Part shown: positions 1-6,316 of the stretch, in pieces
How the letters are laid out: every line of letters starts with the position of its first letter
How positions within the stretch are numbered: position 1 is the stretch's first letter
Source: Candidatus Zhuqueibacterota bacterium 4484_219
GTDB taxonomy: Bacteria > Zhuqueibacterota > JdFR-76 > 4484-219
Reading direction: 5' to 3'
Assembly: GCA_002085035.1 (NCBI GenBank)
Contig: MZGM01000104.1
Location: 1 to 6,389, forward strand
Length of the DNA: 6,389 nt
Translations under genes and position numbers: made by a program
The notes under the pieces: generated by a model
The model's input: the letters and a program-made list of their open reading frames with translations, nothing else
What the model was told of the DNA's origin: nothing
Database searches by the model: none

Positions 1-954
1 AACTACCAAGATACACGTTTGATGATGGGGACATATGTCTCCATTTCTGTTTATGATGGCGACAAATCAAATGTGCAAGTACAGCAGGCAGTAGAAAAAG
101 CATTCGAGCGTATGAGACAAATCGAACTAAAAACATCCGCACAGATACACGAAAGTGAACTTGCAAAACTTAATCGAGCCGCGGGTTTACGACCAATGAA
201 AGTGTCAGCCGATTTGTACCAGGTACTACAACAGGCAGTGAAAATTGGAGAACTGTCACGGGGAGCTTTTGACGTTACCATCGGTGTGGAAACAGATCTG
301 TGGAATTTTGACCCCGATAATCCTACCATTCCGACCAAAGAAGAAATTGACAAACTATTGCCTTTGGTTAATTTTCGACTCATTTCGTTAGAAGATTCCT
401 CTGTTTACCTGCCGTTTCCGGGAATGAAAATAAACCTTGGCGGCATCGCTAAAGGTTTCGCAGTAGATGCGGCAATTTCAGTGCTTCAACAAAATGGTGT
501 TACTGATGCGCTGGTAGATGCAGGTGGCGATCTCCGAACTATTGCCAGTGCTTGGACTGCTGGCAAACGGCGGGTCTGGATTCGTCATCCCCGCAAAAGC
601 GATGGTTTCTTTGGTTATTTCCCGTTGGATTCGGGCAGCGTGGCTACATCGGGTGACTATCAGCAATACCTAATTCTAAACGGCGTACGTTTTCATCATA
701 TCCTGAACCCTCGTACCGGGCTGCCTGCTCGCGATTGTGTCAGCGTCACAATTTTGGCAGACAATACCATGGATGCCGATGCTCTGGCCACCGCGGTTTT
801 TGTACTCGGCCCCCAAAAAGGACTGAACCTGATCGAATCGCTTGACGCTGTAGAAGGAGTGATTATTTTCTTGAAACAAAAAAACCAATTGGGATATTTA
901 GTCTCCTCCGGATTGCGTCAAAAGTTGGTAGTTGTAGACGAAAGCTGTAATTAA
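1..954 (+). CDS. apbE: FAD:protein FMN transferase ApbE (5'-partial)
   Basis: ApbE transfers FMN from FAD to a threonine of target redox proteins (in known systems Rnf/Nqr subunits and related FMN-binding proteins), acting on the periplasmic side of the membrane. Numbering from the first visible codon, family motifs appear in order: MGTYVSI near residue 9, NLGGIAKG (145-152), GGD (175-177), TSGDY (216-220), HHILNPRTG (232-240) and DADALAT (258-264), whose D260 and T264 match the usual metal and flavin site. The frame is open from base 1 and the MGT motif normally lies inside the protein. The TTG/ATG codons at 19-27 are therefore probably not the start; the true start and any lipoprotein signal lie upstream. 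The gene ends 34 nt before the decarboxylase gene. Its target protein is not in the window. Family assignment is very secure. Confidence 0.95.
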   Translation, partial: NYQDTRLMMGTYVSISVYDGDKSNVQVQQAVEKAFERMRQIELKTSAQIHESELAKLNRAAGLRPMKVSADLYQVLQQAVKIGELSRGAFDVTIGVETDLWNFDPDNPTIPTKEEIDKLLPLVNFRLISLEDSSVYLPFPGMKINLGGIAKGFAVDAAISVLQQNGVTDALVDAGGDLRTIASAWTAGKRRVWIRHPRKSDGFFGYFPLDSGSVATSGDYQQYLILNGVRFHHILNPRTGLPARDCVSVTILADNTMDADALATAVFVLGPQKGLNLIESLDAVEGVIIFLKQKNQLGYLVSSGLRQKLVVVDESCN

Positions 955-974
955 AGGTCCACATTTCAAAAAAT

Positions 975-981
975 AGAGGAG
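975..981 (+). promoter_or_regulatory. Ribosome binding site of the UDP-glucuronate decarboxylase gene
   Basis: AGAGGAG lies 7 nt before the ATG at 989. It is the clearest Shine-Dalgarno match in the window and fixes this start. It sits in the 34-nt gap after apbE, where I see no convincing -35/-10 pair, so the gene is probably read through from upstream. Confidence 0.8.
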
Positions 982-988
982 TTGACTA

Positions 989-1948
989 ATGCCAAGAACA
1001 TTAGTTACAGGTGGTGCTGGCTTTTTGGGCTCACATCTCTGCGAATATCTGTTGAACAAAGGACATCAGGTTATTTGCATGGATAATCTACTTACTGGTA
1101 ACATTGCTAACATTGAACACCTTCAAGGTGAAAATTTCAAATTTATTAAACATGATGTGACGGAGTACATCTTCATTGCCGGCGAGATCGACTACATTTT
1201 GCACTTCGCCTCTCCTGCCAGTCCCATCGACTACATGCAATTGCCCATTCAGACCTTGAAAGTAGGATCAATGGGTACCCACAAAGCTCTTGGATTGGCT
1301 AAAGAGAAAAAGGCAACATTTTTATTAGCATCTACCTCAGAAGTCTATGGTGATCCATTGGTTCACCCTCAGCCGGAAGAATACTGGGGCAATGTCAACC
1401 CAGTAGGACCGCGGGGAGTTTACGACGAAGCGAAACGTTTCGCCGAAGCCTTAACCATGGCTTATCATCGCATTCATGGCATCAATACTAAAATCGTCCG
1501 AATTTTTAATACCTTCGGCCCTCGCATGCGACTAAAGGACGGCCGTGCCATCCCTGCTTTTATCTCTCAGGCATTAATGAACAAACCCCTTACAGTGTTC
1601 GGCGATGGATCGCAAACCCGCAGCTTTTGCTATGTTGACGATACCATCGAGGGAATCTATCGTCTATTGATCTCAGATTACAACCAACCAGTTAATATCG
1701 GCAACCCACATGAGATGACTCTACTGGAGATGGCACAAAAAATCATCGAATTGACTAATAGCCAGAGCTCCATTGAATTTCATCCTCTACCAGTAGATGA
1801 TCCAAAAGTACGACAACCTGATATTTCCCTCGCTAAACGAATCCTGAATTGGGAAGCTAAAATTCCAGTAGAGGAAGGATTGCGCAGGACTATCAACTGG
1901 TTCAGAAATTTAAGAGATTGGTCCAAGACCCAGAGTGACAACACATAG
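989..1948 (+). CDS. UDP-glucuronate decarboxylase (UDP-xylose synthase), extended SDR family
   Basis: This cytosolic NAD-dependent enzyme converts UDP-glucuronate to UDP-xylose plus CO2 through a bound 4-keto intermediate. The 319-aa protein begins directly with the Rossmann NAD loop GGAGFLG (8-14). It then shows FASPASP (73-79), STSEVYG (115-121) with the Glu that marks the decarboxylase branch, HPQPEEYWGNVNP (126-138), and the catalytic YDEAK (Tyr145, Lys149). Next come RIFNTFGPRM (171-180), GDGSQTRSFCYVDD (205-218) and VRQPDIS (274-280). This run of motifs separates it from UDP-glucose 4-epimerases and dTDP-glucose dehydratases. The length matches short bacterial UXS with no membrane anchor. 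It lies just before two LPS glycosyltransferases, so its product probably feeds pentose into LPS or another surface glycan; that role is inferred. Confidence 0.93.
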   Translation: MPRTLVTGGAGFLGSHLCEYLLNKGHQVICMDNLLTGNIANIEHLQGENFKFIKHDVTEYIFIAGEIDYILHFASPASPIDYMQLPIQTLKVGSMGTHKALGLAKEKKATFLLASTSEVYGDPLVHPQPEEYWGNVNPVGPRGVYDEAKRFAEALTMAYHRIHGINTKIVRIFNTFGPRMRLKDGRAIPAFISQALMNKPLTVFGDGSQTRSFCYVDDTIEGIYRLLISDYNQPVNIGNPHEMTLLEMAQKIIELTNSQSSIEFHPLPVDDPKVRQPDISLAKRILNWEAKIPVEEGLRRTINWFRNLRDWSKTQSDNT

Positions 1949-1954
1949 GCCACA

Positions 1955-2977
1955 ATGTTTAACCCCAAACGGATTTTGATCGTACGGTTTGGAGCCATCG
2001 GAGATCTGGTATTGACATCTCACTTTGTCAGAGTGTTGCGCAAAAGATTTCCTGAAGCACAGATTGATTTTTTGGTCAAATCACGATTCAAAACTTTGGT
2101 ACTATACAATCCTAACTTAAACCAGATTTTCTCCCTGTCAGAAACTCCTAAATGGCAGGATTTTTTGTGTATGGTTAAAACGCTAAATGCTCAACAGTAT
2201 GATCTGGTTATTGATTTGCAAAAAAACTTGAAAAGCTATTTAATTTCATTTTTCCTACGTAATGCAAATGTAAGACGTTACCTAAAACAAGCGATACCGC
2301 GTTTTTTTCTGGTTAATTTCAAGAAAAATTTTTACCCCCAACCAGTTCAACCTGTTCCCTTGCGTTATTTGCAGGCGGTGGCCGATCTCGGCGTTAAAGA
2401 TGACGGTGGAAGCGTAGAACTCTACGTACCACCAATATCTTTTGAAAAAGTTGACCGACTATTAGCCACAGAATCTTGCTCTTTGCTCATTGGTGTAGCT
2501 CCCGGTGGTGGAAGGTGGACAAAATGTTGGCCAGCGGAAAAATTTGCTCAATTGTGTGCTCTACTTCATCAACGTTATTCAGCGCGGATTTTGCTATTTG
2601 GCTCTTCGAAAGACAAAGAAGCAGTCCAAAAAATTGAATATCAGCTAAGTTCAGCGGCTCTCAATTTATGTGGCAAATTCTCACTGTTAGAAACGGCAGC
2701 AGCAATCTCTCGCTGTGATTTGATTGTTACTAACGACAGTGGGCTGATGCACATAGCAGCTGCCTTGAAAAGGAAAATTGTGGCGATCTTTGGCCCCACA
2801 GTTAAAGAATTAGGCTTTTTCCCATTTCGGGCCCAGGCGATAGTAGTTGAAAACAACACTTTGAATTGTCGACCCTGTTCATTCCATGGTACCAACAAAT
2901 GCCCCAGGGGGCATTTTAAATGCATGGAAGAGATTTCTGTAGATGAGGTATTGACTGCTTGCCAAAAACTTTTGTAA
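1955..2977 (+). CDS. Glycosyltransferase family 9 (heptosyltransferase-like)
   Basis: A GT-B fold transferase of family GT9, whose known members add ADP-heptose to the LPS inner core. The 340-aa protein has the N-terminal motif RILIVRFGAIGDLVLT (6-21) with the conserved Asp17, a central APGGGRWTKCWP segment (182-193), and the donor-site motif TNDSGLMHIAAAL (259-271) followed by IFGPT (278-282). The C-terminal tail carries four cysteines, C305, C308, C316 and C323 (CxxC-x7-C-x6-C), a pattern found in a subset of GT9 proteins. The ATG is only 6 nt after the previous stop, with no strong Shine-Dalgarno sequence, which suggests translational coupling. Co-location with kdtA supports a core-oligosaccharide role. 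Which heptose or other sugar is moved, and in what order (WaaC, WaaF or WaaQ type), cannot be told from sequence. Confidence 0.9.
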   Translation: MFNPKRILIVRFGAIGDLVLTSHFVRVLRKRFPEAQIDFLVKSRFKTLVLYNPNLNQIFSLSETPKWQDFLCMVKTLNAQQYDLVIDLQKNLKSYLISFFLRNANVRRYLKQAIPRFFLVNFKKNFYPQPVQPVPLRYLQAVADLGVKDDGGSVELYVPPISFEKVDRLLATESCSLLIGVAPGGGRWTKCWPAEKFAQLCALLHQRYSARILLFGSSKDKEAVQKIEYQLSSAALNLCGKFSLLETAAAISRCDLIVTNDSGLMHIAAALKRKIVAIFGPTVKELGFFPFRAQAIVVENNTLNCRPCSFHGTNKCPRGHFKCMEEISVDEVLTACQKLL

Positions 2978-2999
2978 CCCCTAACACTAACTATTCGAC

Positions 3000-3004
3000 G
3001 AGGA
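3000..3004 (+). promoter_or_regulatory. Ribosome binding site deciding the GTG start of kdtA
   Basis: GAGGA ends 5 nt before the in-frame GTG at 3010. No comparable motif precedes the upstream in-frame TTG at 2959, which would also overlap the GT9 gene. The site therefore favours the shorter protein. Confidence 0.65.
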
Positions 3005-3009
3005 ATACA

Positions 3010-4329
3010 GTGCAAATTTTCTGGTTTTTGCTGTACAACATTTTGATTGTTCCCTTATTATTCGTTGGCTTTCATATTGCTGCCCTATTTAATCACAAAA
3101 TTCGACGGGGCATTCAAGGCCGAGGCAAGTTATTGCAGGATATTGAGAACGCCTTTCCGGTATTATCGCCAGACGAAAAGAGAATTCTTTTCCATTGTGC
3201 TTCATTAGGCGAATTTGAACAGGTCAAACCCATATTGAAACGAATCGTAGAAGTGATACCCCAGTGTAAACGGATCGTCACCTTTTTTTCACCCTCTGGC
3301 TATGAACATGTGGGACAATGCCCATATCCGGATTTAGCAATCTATTTGCCATTCGATAGTTTGCGCGCAATCAGACAATTTCTGAATCGAATTCGCCCTT
3401 CGGCGGTCATCATTTCCAAGCATGATATCTGGCCTAATTTGGTCTGGGCATTGCATAGCCGTCGTATCCCCATTTTTCTTATCAATGCCACTATGCCAAA
3501 GGATTCTTTGCTTCTTAAGCCGATATTACGCAGCTTTTACCGAAGCGTGTTTAGTCGGTTGAATTTTGTTGCTCCTGCCAGCGAAACTGACCGACAACTT
3601 TTTAGCAACCTACTTTCTCCTGCACAACAGGTAGAAGTGATTGGCGACACTCGTTTTGATCAGGTTTATTTTCGCAGTCAGGAAAGCTTCCAGAAAAAAT
3701 TGCTGCCCCAGGATCTGGTAAGTGGACATGTCACCGTTTGCTTGGGAAGCACCTGGCCTTCTGACGAAATCCATCTTTTCCCAGCGGTAATTGAACTTTT
3801 CAAAGAGTTCCCCAATCTGTTGCTCATCATTGTGCCTCATGAACCCTCGCCTAAACGAGTAGAGGAAATCAGAAGATTTTTTGAAAACACCAAACTGAAT
3901 GTCAAAACATTTTCCCAGATTCAGGAAGAGGAGTCCAATTCTTATCCTGCAGTTATTATTGTGGATCGCATTGGGATTTTAGCTAATCTTTATTCCTACA
4001 GCCAGATTGCCTATGTGGGGGGAAGTTTCGGTCCGGGGGTACACAACGTGATGGAACCGGCAGCTTGTGGTAATACAGTTTTGTTCGGGCCGCGCATTTT
4101 GAATTCACCAGAGGCACAAAAATTAGTGGAACTTGGAGCAGGGGCAGTAGTTAATTCAAAACAAGAGGTTTATCAGACATTGCGAAAACTCCTGGCAGAC
4201 CCTTCGGCAACAAAGAAGAAGGGACAAATTGCAGCACGCTTCATCGAAGAAAACCTGGGGGCTACCGAAGCTATTATTAACAAAATTAGTTCAATGATGG
4301 CTAAAAAAGGGAATCGTAATATTAAGTGA
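3010..4329 (+). CDS. kdtA: 3-deoxy-D-manno-octulosonic acid (Kdo) transferase
   Basis: KdtA/WaaA transfers Kdo from CMP-Kdo to the lipid A precursor at the cytoplasmic face of the inner membrane. From the GTG at 3010 the protein is 439 aa, close to the family norm; starting at TTG 2959 would add 17 residues without family character. Residues about 3-26 form the usual single N-terminal membrane helix. Motifs in order: CASLGE (63-68) with the presumed catalytic base Glu68, SKHDIWPN (136-143), GDTRFDQV (212-219), GSTWPSDE (246-253), VPHEPS (275-280), YVGGSF (335-340) and HNVMEPA (345-351). Proteobacterial enzymes usually have PRHPER where this has PHEPS, which hints at the FCB group. The stop overlaps the next gene's GTG by 4 nt. 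Whether it adds one or two Kdo residues is not evident. Confidence 0.95.
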   Translation: MQIFWFLLYNILIVPLLFVGFHIAALFNHKIRRGIQGRGKLLQDIENAFPVLSPDEKRILFHCASLGEFEQVKPILKRIVEVIPQCKRIVTFFSPSGYEHVGQCPYPDLAIYLPFDSLRAIRQFLNRIRPSAVIISKHDIWPNLVWALHSRRIPIFLINATMPKDSLLLKPILRSFYRSVFSRLNFVAPASETDRQLFSNLLSPAQQVEVIGDTRFDQVYFRSQESFQKKLLPQDLVSGHVTVCLGSTWPSDEIHLFPAVIELFKEFPNLLLIIVPHEPSPKRVEEIRRFFENTKLNVKTFSQIQEEESNSYPAVIIVDRIGILANLYSYSQIAYVGGSFGPGVHNVMEPAACGNTVLFGPRILNSPEAQKLVELGAGAVVNSKQEVYQTLRKLLADPSATKKKGQIAARFIEENLGATEAIINKISSMMAKKGNRNIK

Positions 4330-5081
4330 TAGAAATAAGAGATCTTTATTTCTCCTATCCGGAGAACAAAGACAGGTTTATTCTTAATGGAATTGACCTA
4401 ATCATAGAGGAAGGAAAGTCCGTTAGCATCATGGGGGCTAATGGCTCGGGCAAAACTACCCTTGCCCGCTGCCTAAACGGCTTATTTCGACCTACTCGGG
4501 GACAAGTTCTGGTAGATGGTTTGAATACCGCAAATGAAACAGAAAATTTTGAAGTCCGTAAACTGGTAGGGATGGTATTCCAGAATCCTGACAATCAGAT
4601 TGTTTCTACTACAGTAGAGCGGGAAGTTGCCTTTGGGCTGGAAAATCTGGGAATCGATCCTGCGGAAATGCATGAACGGGTTAAGAATGTGTTGAACGAT
4701 TTTAATCTTAGCGAGTACATGTTCCACTCTCCCCACTACCTTTCCGGCGGTGAAAAGCAATTATTGGCAGTAGCAGCGGTCCTGGTAATGCGTCCGAAGT
4801 ATTTGATTTTAGACGAGCCCACTTCCTTGCTTGATCCTTTTTCGCGTGACAGGATTTTAGAAATGACTCTCAGGAACGGCAAATTTGTTCGACAAGTAAC
4901 CCCCATTTTGATTACTCAATTTCCTGAGGAAACCTTACACACCGAACGGTTGATTGTTCTCAATCAGGGTCGGGTATTTCTGGACGGTTCTCCCGAAGAG
5001 GTTTTTGAGCATCGGGAAAGTTTGGCAACTATTGGCGTTGGTGTACCCATAGAATGGGAACTAAAGGAGTGGCTAACTTAG
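4326..5081 (+). CDS. ecfA1: ECF-type ABC transporter ATPase (EcfA1/CbiO-like), H-loop His replaced by Gln
   Basis: This cytoplasmic ATPase should drive an energy-coupling-factor importer for a vitamin or a metal such as Co/Ni, pairing with the next gene's product. The 251-aa protein shows Walker A GANGSGKTT (37-45), the Q-loop in VFQNPDNQIVSTTV (84-97), which is typical of EcfA1/CbiO, signature LSGGEKQ (139-145), and Walker B YLILDEP (159-165) with Glu164. The switch segment reads LITQFPEE (195-202), so Gln198 stands where ABC ATPases usually have the catalytic H-loop His. The GTG start is forced: an in-frame TAA directly precedes it, and there is no nearby in-frame ATG. It overlaps the kdtA stop as GTGA, so translation probably depends on kdtA. 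Substrate unknown because no S component is present. Confidence 0.9.
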   Translation: MIEIRDLYFSYPENKDRFILNGIDLIIEEGKSVSIMGANGSGKTTLARCLNGLFRPTRGQVLVDGLNTANETENFEVRKLVGMVFQNPDNQIVSTTVEREVAFGLENLGIDPAEMHERVKNVLNDFNLSEYMFHSPHYLSGGEKQLLAVAAVLVMRPKYLILDEPTSLLDPFSRDRILEMTLRNGKFVRQVTPILITQFPEETLHTERLIVLNQGRVFLDGSPEEVFEHRESLATIGVGVPIEWELKEWLT

Positions 5082-5956
5082 AAGGGGAGTACCGAAAAAC
5101 ATTGAAAATTCAATTACAAGATGTTTCATTCCGATACACACACTCTTTTCAACCTAATTCTGATTGGGTGTTGCGTCATATCTCCCTGACAATTGAACAG
5201 GGAGATTTCATTGGTATCGTGGGTCCCAGTGGTTCTGGCAAGACCACTTTGATCCAGCTTTTCAATGCGTTGCTGAGACCTGTTGAGGGACAAATTCTGG
5301 TAGATGAGGTTCCAATACAGAACTATGCCAGGGAAATTACCAAAATCCGCCAGAGGATAGGAATTGTGTTTCAATTTCCTGAAACGCAGTTCTTTGAAAA
5401 TACCGTTTATGACGAAATTGCCTATGGCCTGCGCAATCTCAAAATACCAGAGTCAGAAATTGAGCAACAAATTCGGGAGAAACTGGCTCTGGTAGATCTT
5501 GACTATGCTATTTTTCGAAACCGGTCACCATTTCGACTAAGTGACGGCGAAAAAAGACGAGTGGCTATTGCTAGCATCCTGGTAATGGAACCAAAAGTTC
5601 TTGTTTTAGATGAACCTACTGCCGGGTTGGATTACAGAAGCATTATTCTTCTTAAGCAAGTTATTCGACGCATCTTCCAACAGGGGAAAACTATAGTTAT
5701 CGTTTCTCATGATATGGATTTTGTCGGAGCTCTGGTACATCGAATTGTAGCACTTCAGCGCGGACAAATCTGTTTTGATGGTCCTAAGACCGAATTCTTC
5801 AAAAATATGGCTTTGGTAAACTCGACCCATCTCAAATTACCAAGGGCCTTTGAAATGGCTGTTAGGTTGCAAAAAAAAGGGATCCCTTTGGTGTTACCTA
5901 TTTATGAGTTGGAAGATCTGCAGCATCAACTTCGGGAATTAGCGGCACCTCTTTAG
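5054..5956 (+). CDS. ecfA2: ECF-type ABC transporter ATPase (EcfA2-like), variant LSDGE signature
   Basis: This is the likely heterodimer partner of the preceding ATPase. The 300-aa form shows Walker A GPSGSGKTT (57-65), the Q-loop in VFQFPETQFFENTV (105-118), typical of EcfA2, signature LSDGEKRR (162-169) with Asp in place of the usual second Gly-site residue, Walker B VLVLDEP (182-188), and a normal H-loop His219 in IVSHD. The C-terminal extension after about residue 250 is the usual ECF ATPase tail. The ATG at 5054 overlaps the upstream gene by 28 nt and has no clear Shine-Dalgarno sequence. A TTG at 5102, 12 nt after AAGGGGAG (5082-5089), would give 284 aa beginning close to the conserved first strand, and is a fair alternative. 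No EcfT or S-component gene follows before the repeat region. Confidence 0.9.
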   Translation: MGTKGVANLEGEYRKTLKIQLQDVSFRYTHSFQPNSDWVLRHISLTIEQGDFIGIVGPSGSGKTTLIQLFNALLRPVEGQILVDEVPIQNYAREITKIRQRIGIVFQFPETQFFENTVYDEIAYGLRNLKIPESEIEQQIREKLALVDLDYAIFRNRSPFRLSDGEKRRVAIASILVMEPKVLVLDEPTAGLDYRSIILLKQVIRRIFQQGKTIVIVSHDMDFVGALVHRIVALQRGQICFDGPKTEFFKNMALVNSTHLKLPRAFEMAVRLQKKGIPLVLPIYELEDLQHQLRELAAPL

Positions 5957-6028
5957 AACCTTGTAAAGATAACCCCTTCATAACTTCATTAATCCCAGAT
6001 TCGGAAAACTTACGAAAAATAAGAAAGC
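5957..6028. other. Intergenic spacer after ecfA2, nothing recognised
   Basis: These 72 nt are AT-rich and hold no convincing gene, promoter or classical stem-plus-U-tract terminator. They separate the last gene from the repeat block, which together with this spacer leaves 433 nt of the window without a gene. Confidence 0.6.
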
Positions 6029-6129
6029 CATGTCGTCCCTAAAGGGACTTCGAATAAATGGCTAGTCTTATTCGCTACAAGCATTTTGTCCCTATCAGGA
6101 CAAACAAGAGTTTCGTTAGGGACGGCATG
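6029..6129 (+). repeat. Repeat A: 101-bp hairpin-rich element with terminal inverted repeats
   Basis: The ends are inverted repeats: CATGTCGTCCCTAA at 6029-6042 and TTAGGGACGGCATG at 6116-6129 pair at 13 of 14 positions. Inside are three consecutive hairpins: GTCCC/GGGAC (6035-6039 with 6044-6048), CGAATAA/TTATTCG (6051-6057 with 6068-6074) and TTTGTCC/GGACAAA (6085-6091 with 6098-6104). An inverted, incomplete copy occupies 6314-6389. There is no coding capacity. This fits a dispersed REP-like or small non-autonomous mobile repeat; the two copies are seen directly, but genome-wide dispersal is inferred. Confidence 0.75.
6046..6121 (+). repeat. Left arm of a 76-bp perfect inverted repeat
   Basis: This is identical, base for base, to the reverse complement of 6314-6389. 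The match stops inward at 6122 versus 6313 and is cut outward only by the window end, so the true arm may be longer. Confidence 0.97.
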
Positions 6130-6163
6130 TTTATAGAAAAATTGCCCCCAGAAGGCATTAGGG
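6122..6163. other. 42-nt segment present only in the left arm, ended by a TTAGGG direct repeat
   Basis: TTAGGG at 6116-6121 recurs at 6158-6163. Deleting the 42 nt between the ends of these two copies would make the left arm continue directly into the MITE-like terminus exactly as the right arm does. The segment includes the outer end of repeat A (ACGGCATG), then TTTATAGAAA and a short C-rich stretch. Its origin is unclear: either it was gained on the left or deleted on the right by recombination between the short direct repeats. Confidence 0.6.
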
Positions 6164-6316
6164 GCTGTATCAAAAGGCATTTTTAACCGCAAAGTTCGCC
6201 AAGAAGTCGCAAAGATCGCAAAGGGCTAATTATCTATTTATAAAAATGTTGCCTATTTTGGGCTCCCGTTGCGTTCTTTGCTGTTATCTTAAATCATTAG
6301 CTTTTGATACAGCCCC
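6161..6316. mobile_element. MITE-like element with perfect terminal inverted repeats (156 bp)
   Basis: The termini GGGGCTGTATCAAAAG (6161-6176) and CTTTTGATACAGCCCC (6301-6316) are perfect inverted repeats. They extend to 19 bp if the adjoining TTA (6158-6160) and TAA (6317-6319) are counted. Each end is flanked by TA, which could be a target duplication or simply part of the inverted repeat. There is no transposase gene, and 156 bp cannot hold one. The terminus resembles insertion-sequence ends that begin GGGnCTGT, from memory only. A non-autonomous transposon remnant is the best reading; the inner part of a larger palindrome is the alternative. Confidence 0.6.
6188..6223 (+). repeat. Short CGCAAAG direct repeats
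   Basis: CGCAAAG occurs at 6188-6194, 6208-6214 and 6217-6223, with a degenerate TTCGCCAAG at 6195-6203. A related motif on the other strand lies at 6269-6281 (GCAAAG and CGCAA in reverse complement), so the core of the MITE-like element is itself loosely palindromic. Confidence 0.65.

Noticed and set aside
19..27. TTG/ATG/ATG as the start of apbE
   Set aside because: The frame stays open to base 1, and the MGT motif is normally preceded by a signal peptide and more N-terminal sequence, so the gene is probably cut by the window edge.
51..383. 110-codon open frame on the minus strand
   Set aside because: It is antisense to apbE; the peptide is Ser/Cys-rich and resembles no family.
955..988. 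Promoter between apbE and the decarboxylase gene
   Set aside because: The 34-nt gap contains a ribosome binding site but no convincing -35/-10 pair.
2641..3015. 124-codon open frame on the minus strand
   Set aside because: It is antisense to the conserved 3' end of the GT9 gene, which has clear family motifs; the minus-strand protein has no recognisable features.
6116..6163. Telomere-like TTAGGG repeat
   Set aside because: There are only two copies 42 nt apart, explained by the repeat boundaries.
6010..6192. 60-codon open frame on the minus strand
   Set aside because: It lies across repeat A and the inner element's terminus, has no recognisable motif, and its openness follows from the palindromic repeat composition.
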